Below are positions 55,728 through 64,000 of a stretch of DNA of 64,000 nt, piece by piece. Numbering within the stretch: the stretch's first letter is position 1; each line of letters begins with the position of its first letter. A program made the position numbers and the translations under genes. Source of the stretch: Orientallactaga sibirica (lineage: Eukaryota; Chordata; Mammalia; Rodentia; Dipodidae). The stretch is taken from positions 14,799,501-14,863,500 of the forward strand of contig JAEOAD010000048.1 in the NCBI GenBank assembly GCA_036365145.1. The letters run 5' to 3'. The notes beneath the pieces were generated by a model. It was not told the DNA's origin, did not search any database, and saw only the letters and a program-made list of their open reading frames with translations.

Positions 55728-56030
55728 AAGATGTCATTAAAAATTACAATGCCCAGAGATTATTTTTTAAATTTATTTTTAACATATTTCACATTGATCA
55801 TATCCCCACTGGGTTATATACTCTCCCCTATTCCACCCGGGGCCCTTGTCAGTGCCCTTATCAGTATTCACTGTGGGGGTGATAATGTCTCAGAATACAC
55901 ATTCCAACACTGTCTCTCTTCCATTCTTTCCATCCCCTCTTCCACAATATTCCCTGAGTCTTGGAGAACATGCCCAGATATTTTAAAGCACAGATCTTGA
56001 CACACTTGTATATAGCAAGACTTAAACATA

Positions 56031-56225
56031 GGGGCTGGAGAGATGGCTTAGCAGTTAAAGTGCCTGCCTGCAATGCCAAAGGAGCCAGGTTCCATTCCCC
56101 AGGACCCACGTATTCCAGGAGTTGGCACATGTGTCTGGAGTTCTTCTGCAGCGGATGGAGGCCCTGGTGTGTCCATTCTATCTCCCTCTCTCTCAAATAA
56201 ATAAATAAATATAAAAATAATCTTA
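56031..56225 (+). repeat. DIP-like SINE, D1
   Basis: Near full length with a few bases lost in the body. Confidence 0.91.
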
Positions 56226-56246
56226 AAGAGATTAACAGGCATAGAA

Positions 56247-56285
56247 GAAAGGAGGGGAGGGGAGGGGAGGGGAGGGGAAGGGAGA
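56247..56285 (+). repeat. (GGGGA)n short tandem repeat
   Basis: About seven near-perfect pentanucleotides. Confidence 0.9.
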
Positions 56286-56359
56286 AAAGGTTCACTATGT
56301 TATGTGGTCAGAATGCTGTGAACACAAGTGGTATAAGTGAGGGGAAAAAAAAAAAAAAA

Positions 56360-56466
56360 CTTGGGAGGCAGAGGATCACCGTGAGTTCAAGGCCACCCTG
56401 AGACTACATAGAGAATTCCATGTAAACCTAAATTAGAGACCCTACCTCAAAAAAAAAAAAAAAAAC
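56360..56466 (+). repeat. B1 SINE, 5'-truncated
   Basis: Starts at 'cttgggaggcagaggatcac', preceded by an A16 run. Confidence 0.85.
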
Positions 56467-57164
56467 AGTTTGGGAAAGTCTCAGACTTCTTAAAGATTTT
56501 AAGCAGTCATAAGCAGATAGAAAAAGTAATTCTCATGCAGTCAGATGGATATGAGGAATAAGGTATTACAAATGGAGTCCACCTTGTTGTAACATCCCAA
56601 AAAATCTGGCTGAAATGTGTCCATGTCTGAGGACTTAAAGGAAGGCAAAAGTTAATGAACTCGGATATCTGGCAGAAGAAATTTCTAACCAAAACACAAA
56701 GAAAACTGCATACAGCAAAACATGAGAGGAAAGACATGAATTGAAGACAGAATTTGTAATCTGAATAGAAAGACTTAGAAAACCTGCGCCTCGTCAAATG
56801 AAAGAATGAAAAGACATGTTTAGGACTGTAAATCAAGAATGTAGCCAAACTACCCGCAGCTGAGATTAGTAAAACATACAAGGGGCCATGAAGACACTGA
56901 GAATGACCCTGAGGACATTTCAGAGATCTCAGAGGCTGCCACTCCCATCACTGCCTCAAGAGCGCTAAGCTCAAGGCTCAAGAGAAATTTGCCTCAGAAA
57001 TGAATCATGTTTTGAGTCTCACCTGTATCTGATTTAGATGTAACTCCAGACTGACTTTTAATCTGACAGTGGAAGAGAAGGAGTTAAAAGACTTTTGAGA
57101 TTACTGAACAGGACCGAATTTTGTACTGTGAATTGGCAGTGTTTGGGAGTTCAGAAGCAGAACG

Positions 57165-57310
57165 CTTTGATTTGAATGTGATCCCTAAAGTTCATGTGCT
57201 GGAAAGTTAACCCCAATGCAATGGCGGCCTAGTAAGAGATGAATCAATCACAGAGGCCCTGCTCTCAAGAACAGAGACAGAATCAGTTATCTCAAGAATG
57301 GGCTTAATGT
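57165..57310 (+). mobile_element. MLT1-like LTR, left part of interrupted element
   Basis: 'gatttgaatgtgatccctaa' and 'ccaatgcaatggcggcctag'. Continues at about 57762 after a DIP, a B1 and a microsatellite. Confidence 0.6.
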
Positions 57311-57515
57311 GGCTGGAGAGATGACTTAGCAGTTAAGGCACATTCCTGCGAAGCCAAAGAACTCAGGTTCAATTTTGCAGGTCACAAGTAAGCCAGATGC
57401 GTATAGTGGGGCATGTGTCTGAGGTTCGTTTGCAGGAGCTAGAAGCCTTGAAGTGCCCATTCTCACTCCCTTTCTGACTGTAATAAATAAAAATAAAATC
57501 TTTAAAAAAAAGAAA
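57311..57515 (+). repeat. DIP-like SINE, D1
   Basis: Inserted into the MLT1-like LTR. Confidence 0.91.
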
Positions 57516-57520
57516 TGGAA

Positions 57521-57662
57521 GCCGGGCGTGGTGGCACACACCTTTAATCCCAGCACTCGGGAGGCAGAGGTAGGAGGATCGCCGTGAGTTCAAGGCCACC
57601 GTGAGACTACATAGTTAATTCCAGGTCAGCCTGGCCAGAGTGAGACCCTACCTCGAAAAACC
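57521..57662 (+). repeat. B1 SINE
   Basis: Young-looking copy close to the family consensus, inserted after the DIP tail. Confidence 0.94.
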
Positions 57663-57664
57663 GA

Positions 57665-57708
<44 letters not shown>

Positions 57709-57761
57709 AGGAAGGAAGGAAGGAAGGAAGGAAGGAAGGAAGGAAGGAAGGAAGGAAGGAA
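57663..57761 (+). repeat. (GAAA)n-(GGAA)n compound microsatellite
   Basis: About 13 GAAA units are followed by about 12 GGAA units, grown from the B1 tail. Confidence 0.96.
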
Positions 57762-57880
57762 GGGGGCTTACTACTGAACATTCTTGCTCTTTCTGCCTTG
57801 GATGAGGCAGCATCAAGGCCCTTGCCAGATGCCAGCCTTTTAATGTTGGACTGCTCATCCTCCCAGGGAGAACGCTGCTT
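57762..57880 (+). mobile_element. MLT1-like LTR, right part of interrupted element
   Basis: 'gccttggatgaggcagcatc' and 'caaggcccttgccagatgcc' continue the LTR broken at 57310. Confidence 0.58.
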
Positions 57881-57884
57881 GTCT

Positions 57885-58175
57885 TTTTGGTTGTTTGTCT
57901 CATGTAACCCAAGCTATCCTCTAACTCTTTTAATTTTATTTATTTGAGAGAGATTGAGCATACCAGGGCCTCTAGCCACTGCAAATGATGCATCTGGCTT
58001 TATGTGGATACTGGGGTAACAAACCCAGGTCCTTTGGCTTTGCCAGCAAGCACCTTAACTGCTAAATCATAATTCCAGCCCATGGCCTCTAACGTATGGA
58101 GATCACCTTGAATTCCTGATCTTCCTGCCTCTATCTTTCAAGTGCTGGAATTACATGTGTGTACACAGTGCCTGG
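57885..58175 (-). repeat. Old B1 interrupted by a DIP
   Basis: Reversed B1 in two parts (57885-57925 and 58081-58175), flanking a DIP with 'cctctaac' on both sides. Confidence 0.7.
57925..58080 (-). repeat. DIP-like SINE, D1, nested
   Basis: Reversed, with about 20 bp of body missing before 'gatgcatctggc'. Confidence 0.88.
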
Positions 58176-58278
58176 TACATTTCTTTATAACTTATTGTCC
58201 AGTCTGTGCTTTTCTGTGATAGCAACACAAAATAGATTAAATTATATTTGATATGGATACTTCAATTAAGTCTAAAAT

Positions 58279-58395
58279 CAAGCTGGGTATGATGTTGCAC
58301 CCCTTTTGTGCCAACACTTGGGAGGCTGAGATAGGAGGATCTAGCCTGGGGCTAGAGTGAGACTCTGCCTCAAAAGAAGCTCTCCCTCCCTCCCA
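58279..58395 (+). repeat. Diverged B1-like SINE
   Basis: 'agctgggtatgatgttgcac' head. The right arm is shortened. Confidence 0.7.
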
Positions 58396-58455
58396 AAAAA
58401 GCTTAAAATCATACATTGTACATATGAGATAGAGGCCAAACAAAATATTTATACA

Positions 58456-58640
58456 GAGGCTGGGAAGATGGCTCAGTGGTTAAAGGCGCTTGCTTGCAAA
58501 GTCTGCTATCCCAGGTTCAAATCCCTAATACCCACATAAAGCCATATATACAAAGTAGACCATATATCTGAACAGCAAGAGGCCCTGGTGTGCCCCCTCC
58601 CTCCCTGCAAATAAATTTAAAAATATATTTTAAAAAATAT
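58456..58640 (+). repeat. DIP-like SINE, D1
   Basis: Diverged but complete from head to AT-rich tail. Confidence 0.87.
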
Positions 58641-58756
58641 TTCTACAGGCATATCCAGTTTATTCCACAGCAGATCAGCTCAAGACCTCTCTCAGCTGCA
58701 GAAATACTGTACAGTCTTACATTAAAGATAGACCCAAAGGTGTCCCTCAGCACATG

Positions 58757-58907
58757 AGTGCTGTAAGGCTCATGACTACAGTCCAAGCACTTGGGAGGCT
58801 GAAGTAGGAAGATCCGTGAGTTTGAAGCCAGACTAGGGCTCCAGGGTGAGTTCTAGATCAGCTTGGGCTACAGTTAGATCCTGCCTCATAAAAATAAAAA
58901 TAAAAAG
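58757..58907 (+). repeat. Old B1-like SINE
   Basis: 'gcacttgggaggctgaagta' core, substituted throughout. Confidence 0.7.
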
Positions 58908-58908
58908 T

Positions 58909-59070
58909 TAGCCAGGTGTGGTGGCGCATGACTTTAATCCCAGCACTCGGTAGGCAAAGGTAGGAGGATCACCATAAATTCAAGGCCACCTGAGACTACA
59001 TAGTGAATTCCAGGTCAGCCTGGGCCAGAGTGAAACCCTACCTCAAAAAACAAAAACAAAAACAAAAAAA
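58909..59070 (+). repeat. B1 SINE
   Basis: Full length, inserted in the tail of the preceding old B1. Confidence 0.92.
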
Positions 59071-59246
59071 GCCACCAATGTTACAAGACCAGGTCAGTAA
59101 CAAATTTTTCCCTTACTTAGAACACATGTCTATTTCATTCAACTGCCTCATTTTTAATTAGTATCTTAAAGACACAACATAAGAATCCAGTCAAAGTCAG
59201 AAAAAGTAAAAAATTAGATAAGTAAGTATAAAAACTCAGACTACCT

Positions 59247-59352
59247 GCTGGGCGTTGGTGGTGCACACCTTTAGTCCCAGCACTTGGGAGACTGAGGTAG
59301 GAGGATCAATGAGTTGGAGCCCAGCCAGGGGCTACAATAAGACCTTGCAAAC
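59247..59352 (+). repeat. B1 SINE
   Basis: Shortened in the right arm. 'tcagactacct' on both sides. Confidence 0.88.
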
Positions 59353-59946
59353 GAAAAATATCAGACTACCTATGAAATCACCAAGACAACTGCATTTCCT
59401 GATTCCTAAGCAACTTTTCTTGCCACTCACTATCCTATGAAGCAATGTTACCCTATTCCACTCACAACCTAAGTATTACTGCAATACCAAGCAGAAGAGA
59501 AGAATGTTGGCCAATCGTGTTGAAACAGAATCCAAATACATGTCAGCCATGAAATCAGATGAATGTTAAATAACTTGACTTTAAAAGGTCTTGAGCATTA
59601 ACTGTCCTCTCACTACTGGATCTCAGCTGTGTGCCCTTTCTACGATAACAAGTGAGCCCACCTGTGAGCCACTGGGGCTATGTTTCCTCCACCTAAGGTG
59701 CTGGCCTTCACTTTCCATCCTCACATGCTTGTACTGCCCTATGTTACAGGTCTGAACACTAGCCTTTGCATGTGGTAATAAGGCCTTAGAATGTCACCTA
59801 CTAAAAAAAGATTAGCAATTTTAAAAGTACTCTCTTTCTGGGGGTAGATACTATTCTGTTTCAATACTAACTCATCAGACATTATTCTTAAATTAACTTA
59901 AGCTGTAACTCCATTCAGCTAAAACATAGCTTGAAAATGCAAAGCT

Positions 59947-60060
59947 CCTCAGGAGATGATAGTGCATACCTGTCATCCCTGCATTCACGAGGCTGACTAT
60001 AGAGGATCCAGTTCCAGGCCAGTCTGAGCTACAGAAGTGACCCTGTCTTTAAAAAAAGTA
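59947..60060 (+). repeat. Old B1-like SINE
   Basis: 'gatgatagtgcatacctgtc' head, substituted. Confidence 0.6.
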
Positions 60061-60167
60061 AAATAAGAATAGTAATAGGAGGAAGGGAAGACTACCACCA
60101 CTAAGTTCTAAACTCCAGCAATAAAGTATCTATTCTCTGTAACATCTAAAATTAAAAATTGACTTTC

Positions 60168-60284
60168 GCCGGGCGTGGTAGCACACACCTTCAATCCCAT
60201 GAGTTCAAGGCCACCCTGAGACTACTTAGTGAATTCCAGGTCAGCCTGACCTATAGTGAGACCCTACCTCGACAAGAAAAAAAT
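60168..60284 (+). repeat. B1 SINE with internal deletion
   Basis: 'ccttcaatccc' joins directly to 'atgagttcaagg', removing about 35 bp. Confidence 0.9.
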
Positions 60285-60292
60285 TCACTTTC

Positions 60293-60445
60293 TGGGCTGG
60301 AGAGATGGCTTAGCAGTTAAGGCGCTTGCTTGCCTGAAAAGCTTAAGGACACAGGTTCAATTCCCCAGTACCCACATAAGCCAGAGGCACAAGGAGGTAC
60401 ACGCATCTGGAATTTGTACTTGCAGCAGCTGGAGGCCCTGGTGCC

Positions 60446-60499
<54 letters not shown>

Positions 60500-60545
60500 A
60501 TTTCTCACTCTCTCTCAAATAAATAAAAATAATAAAATATTTTTT
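60293..60545 (+). repeat. DIP-like SINE, D1 with long (TC)n
   Basis: The pyrimidine stretch contains about 23 TC units (60449-60495). Confidence 0.93.
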
Positions 60546-61373
60546 AAGTTGACTTACTTAGCATAAGAACCTACTAAAATCTATCTACATTAGTCAAACC
60601 CATCATACCAATCTTCCCAAAACAATCGAATGCATACTAAAACATTATATCAAGTTCTTTTAGTTTTAAATTTAGGGCAGTGTCCAAGTGAAACTTGCTA
60701 TCAGAATATTTCAAGATCAAAAAGCTGTTCAAAAGCCCCAAGAAACTAGAGTTCCACTTACATTACTTAATAGGCAAAGAAACAAGGGAAAAGCCGGCCC
60801 CTACTTTATTCTTCCAAGAGAAACATTCAGTAAAGCGTAAACTGCGTTTAGCTTCTAGTTCCACCCACAATTAAGCTGCAGGCCAATAGATAATAAACGA
60901 AAAGCCAAAAAAAAATGCAAACAAGCTAAATTATCAGGCAAGTGCTCAGTAGCAAGCCAAAGGTGTGGTGTCCAAGAAATGCATAGGCGACATAACGTTT
61001 CGGGGTCCGGACAGGCTCCCTGACACCCAGTTAACTTATCCTAGCTTTCAGGAAACTACGTGGAAATGCAAATGACTTGTGAAATTCCTACTCAAATTCT
61101 CCATTGAATTTGTGCACTAGGAAGGCTGGGCTCCTTATCCCTCCGGATCCTTAGAAAGCAATTCTTGCCTGGAAGAACCTTTCTCACGCAAGCCTCCTGC
61201 AAACTTTCTAAGTCTTTTCCTGGCTACTGTAGCAAACCTTCACCCCACCCCACCCCAACCCCGCTTCACCTACCCGGGTACAAGCACTCAAGTTGGCGAA
61301 CCCCAACCTTCGGCATTACCTCCCAAAACGGGCACGCAAAAACACACGTGCTCGCAAACCCGGCCCCTTTTGC

Positions 61374-61377
<4 letters not shown>

Positions 61378-61410
<33 letters not shown>
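61378..61410 (+). repeat. (CA)n microsatellite
   Basis: About 16 CA units at the intron 1 edge of the CpG island. Confidence 0.95.
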
Positions 61411-61413
<3 letters not shown>

Positions 61414-61775
61414 CGACACCCCCTTTCTCACGCTCCTCATGCCACAGCCCATCCCCCTTCCTCCCTTCCCGCCCCTACACGCATCTTCCCCGGGTCGACC
61501 CACCCACGTTAGGGGACAACCTCGGGCTCGCCCACCCCTCCCGGGGGAGAAGGAAGAGGACAGTGGGAAGGGGAAGCAGGAAGACAAGACAGACAGATAG
61601 GCGGGCAGGCAGGCTCAGGCCCGGCCTCTAGGCCTCGGCCTCGTCGCCGGAACCCGCGGGGCCGGGCTCGGTTGCCGTGGGGTTCCCGTGGGCAGCAGGG
61701 CCTCATCCGGGTCCCCCAGGCCCATGGCGGCGTCTCTCGGTGGGTCCCGTCCTCCCCCGCAGCAGCCACACTCAC

Positions 61776-62283
61776 TCGCCAGCCTGGGTCCATCGAGTCC
61801 CGCTCCGCTGCCTCCTCCGGCCGCAGACCCCGGAGCCCCTAAATCCGCTTTCTTGGCTGCTGTAGGAGGCGGAGGAGCAGCAGCTGCAGCAGCAGCAGCA
61901 GCAGGCGGAGCAGCAGGAGGTCCGGCTCCTCCGACGGGGACGGCTCCAGGCGGAGGGAACCCGGTCACCGACGCCGCCGCGGCCGCTGCGCCCGCCAACG
62001 CCAGGGGGACGCTGTTGCTATGGAGGCCGAGGCCCGGGGCGGCCGGGTCCTCATGCAGGAACTGACACTCCTCCCCGTAGAAACAAGTCTTATCCTTGGC
62101 GTAGTAACGGCAGTACTTGAGCTTCACACCCCCCGTCGTCGTCGTCGTCGTCGTCGTACCCCCGCCGGGGACACCCCCGATCCCCGGCGGGGCCACCACC
62201 GCCACGGCCGCCAGCGCGGCGGACGAAGACGGAGAGGCGGCGGCCGAGGGGGGCGGGAGGCCGCCGCCGCCGCCACTGCTCAT
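61776..62283 (-). CDS. PAN3: PAN3 exon 1 (start codon, zinc finger, low-complexity N terminus)
   Basis: 508 bp of coding sequence from ATG 62283-62281 to the donor GCGA|GTGAGT, giving residues 1-169 plus one base. PAN3 binds PAN2 and poly(A)/PABP and recruits the deadenylase to mRNAs in the cytoplasm and P-bodies. Residues 58-77 form a CCCH zinc finger, C-X8-C-X5-C-X3-H (C58, C67, C73, H77), which binds RNA in this family. It is flanked by Gly/Ala/Pro-rich segments with an eight-Thr run (residues 43-50) and Ala runs. The following LHSNSVPLALAG is a conserved block. The frame stays open upstream to a stop at 62397-62395, but I see no ATG there, only a TTG, so MSSGGGGGLPPPS is the best start and agrees with the known mammalian N terminus. 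The Kozak context has G at -3 and A at +4. Confidence 0.96.
62134..62157 (-). repeat. PAN3: (ACG)8 coding microsatellite, poly-Thr
   Basis: Eight identical ACG codons between the Gly-rich stretch and the zinc finger. The human protein as I remember it lacks this run. Confidence 0.9.
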
Positions 62284-62336
62284 GGCAACGCCGCCGCGGC
62301 CTCGTCTTCCGCCGCCGCCGCTGCCGCCGCCACCAT
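62280..62336 (-). other. PAN3: Upstream ORF overlapping the PAN3 start
   Basis: An ATG at 62336-62334 opens an 18-codon Ala-rich reading in another frame. Its TGA (62282-62280) overlaps the PAN3 ATG as ATGA. Its context (C at -3, G at +4) is moderate. Whether it is in the mRNA depends on the transcription start, expected further upstream. Confidence 0.7.
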
Positions 62337-62375
62337 GAGACGAGGGACGGAAGGAAGCCGCGGCCGGTGTCGGAT

Positions 62376-62430
62376 CCAAATGATAATAATAAAATTAAAA
62401 ATAAAATTTTTAAAAATAAATAAATAAAAG
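62376..62430 (-). other. PAN3: AU-rich island in PAN3 5' leader
   Basis: About 55 bp of almost pure A/T inside the GC-rich island, 95-150 nt upstream of the start codon. On the PAN3 strand it reads as U-rich with overlapping ATTTA words. Confidence 0.85.
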
Positions 62431-62520
62431 CGCTTCTTTTTGAGGGGGGGGGAGTGGGAAGGGTGGACGGGTGGGTCTGTCCCGCTGCGGGAGCCCGGAG
62501 CCGCCCGGGGAGAGGGAGAG

Positions 62521-62563
62521 GGGAAGGGAGGGACGGAGGGAGGGATGGGAGGAGGGAGGGGAG
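62521..62563 (+). other. G-quadruplex-prone tract
   Basis: At least six GGG runs with short loops on the plus strand, so C-rich on the PAN3 sense strand, in the presumed 5' leader or core promoter. Confidence 0.6.
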
Positions 62564-62841
62564 AGTTAGGATTCTCTCACCCCGCTGCTCTCTCTCTTCT
62601 TAAAGGGGCCTTGCGGGGTGGGCCCCACACGGGGTCGTGGGGGGGGCGCGGCCCCGAAGGAGAGGAAGGAAGGGAGGGAGGGAGGGGGAAGGCTAGGAGA
62701 GGAGAGAAGGGGAAAGGAAAAAAAAAAGGCGGCGAAGGCCCCGGTTTGTTTTTAAATTCTGCCTCCACTCGCGGTCTCGCGCTCGGGCTTCCTCCGACTT
62801 GTTTATTCCATTTTTCCTCTTCCTGAGACGCCGGGCGCCGC

Positions 62842-62853
62842 TGCGCGTGCGCG
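62842..62853 (-). promoter_or_regulatory. PAN3: NRF1-like site
   Basis: CGCGCACGCGCA on the minus strand fits the palindromic NRF1 consensus YGCGCAYGCGCR exactly. A second overlapping half site follows. Confidence 0.6.
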
Positions 62854-62900
62854 TGCGCCGGCGGGCGCGGGGGCTTGTGGGTAGCGGGAGCGCTCAAAGA

Positions 62901-62909
62901 GGGGCGGGG
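62901..62909 (+). promoter_or_regulatory. GC box (SP/KLF-like)
   Basis: GGGGCGGGG, with further G-rich runs up to 62950. Confidence 0.55.
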
Positions 62910-63100
62910 TGGGGAGGAGACGGGACGGGGAGGGGAGGGGAGAGGAGAGGAGAATCCCGGCCGCCGCCTTGTCCGAGTGGCATCTCCTGGGAGGACCGCC
63001 TCGGCGAGCTGCAGCTTGCCAAAGGATGTTGGAATGAGTCCGGATGCCCGGAAGTCCTCCCGAGATGGGAGCTCCTGCTGAGCTAGCCAGGTGTCATCCC

Positions 63101-64000
63101 TCCGCCCCTCCACCCTCCTGGGCCGTTTTCTCCACCCTGTCCAAGGTGATGGAGACATGCAGGGACCTTAGCTTCCGGAGATGTCTGTCCAAAGAAAAAT
63201 AAAATAAAACTTGAGCCAGAAACCGTGTTGTGAGGCACCTGTTTCCTCTGCGCGTCTGTTAGGAAAGGGCCCTTGGTAAATGCTCATGAACAAAAAATAC
63301 CATGCCACCTAGGACGGCGCGGTCCCAAGCTGCCGGGGAAATGGCATTTAAAATAGACCAGATTGCTCCTCCGCCAATCAGGCGAGGCTTCATTTGAAAT
63401 GCAATTTTTTTTTTTAAAGTTTTATCCTCAGCGAGTCCCTATTTGCTCTACCACTTTTTTAGAAGGAGGGAAAGTTAAGGAATTTTTGAACACCAGCAGT
63501 GAAAGGAATTTTTAAAAAAATTGAGTTTTGTCTATAAAAGAAAAAGGCAGGTGGGTGTTGGCTGTATTTAAGGGATTCTGGCAACCTGCGGAAGTCAAAG
63601 AATGGATACAAACAAAAATACCGTATTTACTGCAGAAAGGGGGAGGGAGGATGTGTATTCTCTAGCTCACAGCTGGTAAGCCTGGGGATTGTATGTAGTG
63701 AAATTCAAAACTAACTGATATACTTTTGTTTTAAAGTTTTTTGGTTTTTTGTTTTTTTTTTTTTGTTTTTGTTTTTTTTTTTTGGTTTTTTGAGGTGGGG
63801 TCTCGCTCTAGCCCAGGCTGACCTGGAATTCACTATGTAGACTCGGGGTGGCCTTGAACTCATGGTGATCCTCCTACCTCTGCTAGGATTAAAGGTGTGC
63901 ACCACCACGCCAGGCTTTAAAAGCGATTTTCGCTATTACTGTTGTGTGATATTGTTTTCTACAATTGTTGCTGTTGGGTTTTTTTAGGTTTTGGCAGGGT
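63101..64000. other. Upstream flank of PAN3
   Basis: Composition falls back to AT-rich after 63,200. A CCAAT word lies at 63374-63378. In human a divergent non-coding transcript (PAN3-AS1) starts near this promoter. Nothing here proves an equivalent. Apart from a B1 at 63725-63920 I recognise no feature. Confidence 0.6.
63725..63920 (-). repeat. B1 SINE
   Basis: Reversed, with a long T/G-rich reversed tail and a small deletion near 63880. Confidence 0.92.

Larger units (their letters stand above)
44148..61775 (-). other. PAN3: PAN3 intron 1
   Basis: 17,628 bp between exon 2 and exon 1, GTGAGT donor. Contains SINEs, several MaLR/MLT1-type LTRs, an ERVK-type solo LTR, a truncated L1 and microsatellites. 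I recognise nothing in about 44,400-44,810, 46,085-46,435, 47,485-47,800, 48,700-48,940, 56,470-57,160, 59,365-59,940 and 60,550-61,370. The last of these leads into the CpG island. Confidence 0.93.
62440..63000 (-). promoter_or_regulatory. PAN3: Presumed PAN3 core promoter (TATA-less)
   Basis: Upstream of exon 1 and inside the CpG island, without a TATA box in the PAN3 direction. The region carries NRF1-like, GC-box and G-rich motifs. The exact start site cannot be fixed from sequence. Confidence 0.7.
61420..63100. promoter_or_regulatory. PAN3: CpG island over PAN3 promoter and exon 1
   Basis: The sequence changes from AT-rich intron to a GC-rich region with many CpGs, spanning the start of intron 1, exon 1 and upstream DNA. 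This is the usual promoter type of a broadly expressed gene. Confidence 0.92.

Noticed and set aside
55861..56295. 144-codon open frame on the minus strand
   Set aside because: Its middle is an antisense DIP element and its start is a GGGGA microsatellite.
61165..61631. Overlapping 100+ codon frames at the intron 1 edge
   Set aside because: The translations are dominated by a (CA)n repeat and Pro-rich CpG-island sequence, with no homology I recognise.
62284..62379. Possible 32-residue N-terminal extension of PAN3
   Set aside because: The extended reading would have to start at a TTG (62379-62377). There is no upstream ATG in frame, and the mammalian protein starts at the downstream ATG.
62577..63158. 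193-codon open frame on the minus strand upstream of PAN3
   Set aside because: It lies in the GC-rich promoter where stops are rare, has low-complexity Pro/Ser/Arg content and no recognisable domain.
63533..63540. TATAAAAG word on the plus strand
   Set aside because: It is outside the CpG island, points away from PAN3 and lacks other core promoter elements. Probably chance in AT-rich DNA.

Overview
The window is vertebrate nuclear DNA from a rodent. Intronic sequence is AT-rich and densely packed with SINEs, and there is one large CpG island. Two SINE families dominate: Myodonta-type B1 (quasi-dimeric, about 135 bp plus A-tail) and a tRNA-derived B2-superfamily element of about 200 bp. The latter resembles the DIP family described from jerboas and relatives, so I infer a dipodoid rodent (Jaculus-like). 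That assignment rests on remembered repeat families and was not searched.

One protein-coding gene is present: the 5' part of PAN3, on the minus strand. PAN3 is the adaptor subunit of the PAN2-PAN3 poly(A) nuclease. Its CpG-island promoter and exon 1 lie at 61.5-63.1 kb. Exons 2, 3, 4 and 5 lie at 44.1, 39.9, 37.5 and 19.2 kb. All splice sites follow GT-AG, and the five exons join in frame to 310 codons (930 bp). The PABP-binding (PAM2) segment, pseudokinase and C-terminal domain must be encoded beyond the left edge, because I found no further exon in 1-19,135.

The rest is intron: intron 5 (1-19,135, partial), intron 4 (18.2 kb), intron 3 (2.3 kb), intron 2 (4.1 kb) and intron 1 (17.6 kb). 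These hold about 55 DIP-like SINEs, about 60 B1s and a few ID/B4 elements. They also hold four L1 3' ends, several MaLR-type LTRs, one well-preserved ERVK-type solo LTR with a 6-bp target duplication, MIR/L2 and MER5A fossils, an RPL37A processed pseudogene, microsatellites and two minisatellites. Most insertions are antisense to PAN3. From 63.1 kb to the right end is flanking sequence with a single B1.

I see no bacterial, phage or CRISPR content and no new multi-gene system. The observations most worth following are a short uORF whose stop overlaps the PAN3 start, an AU-rich island in the GC-rich 5' leader, a (UG)18 tract just inside the exon 3 donor, CTCF-like cores carried by three DIP subfamilies, a DIP subfamily with a duplicated B box, a tail-less tRNA-like insertion with a 16-bp target duplication, an old minisatellite split by SINEs, and serial SINE insertions into the same target.
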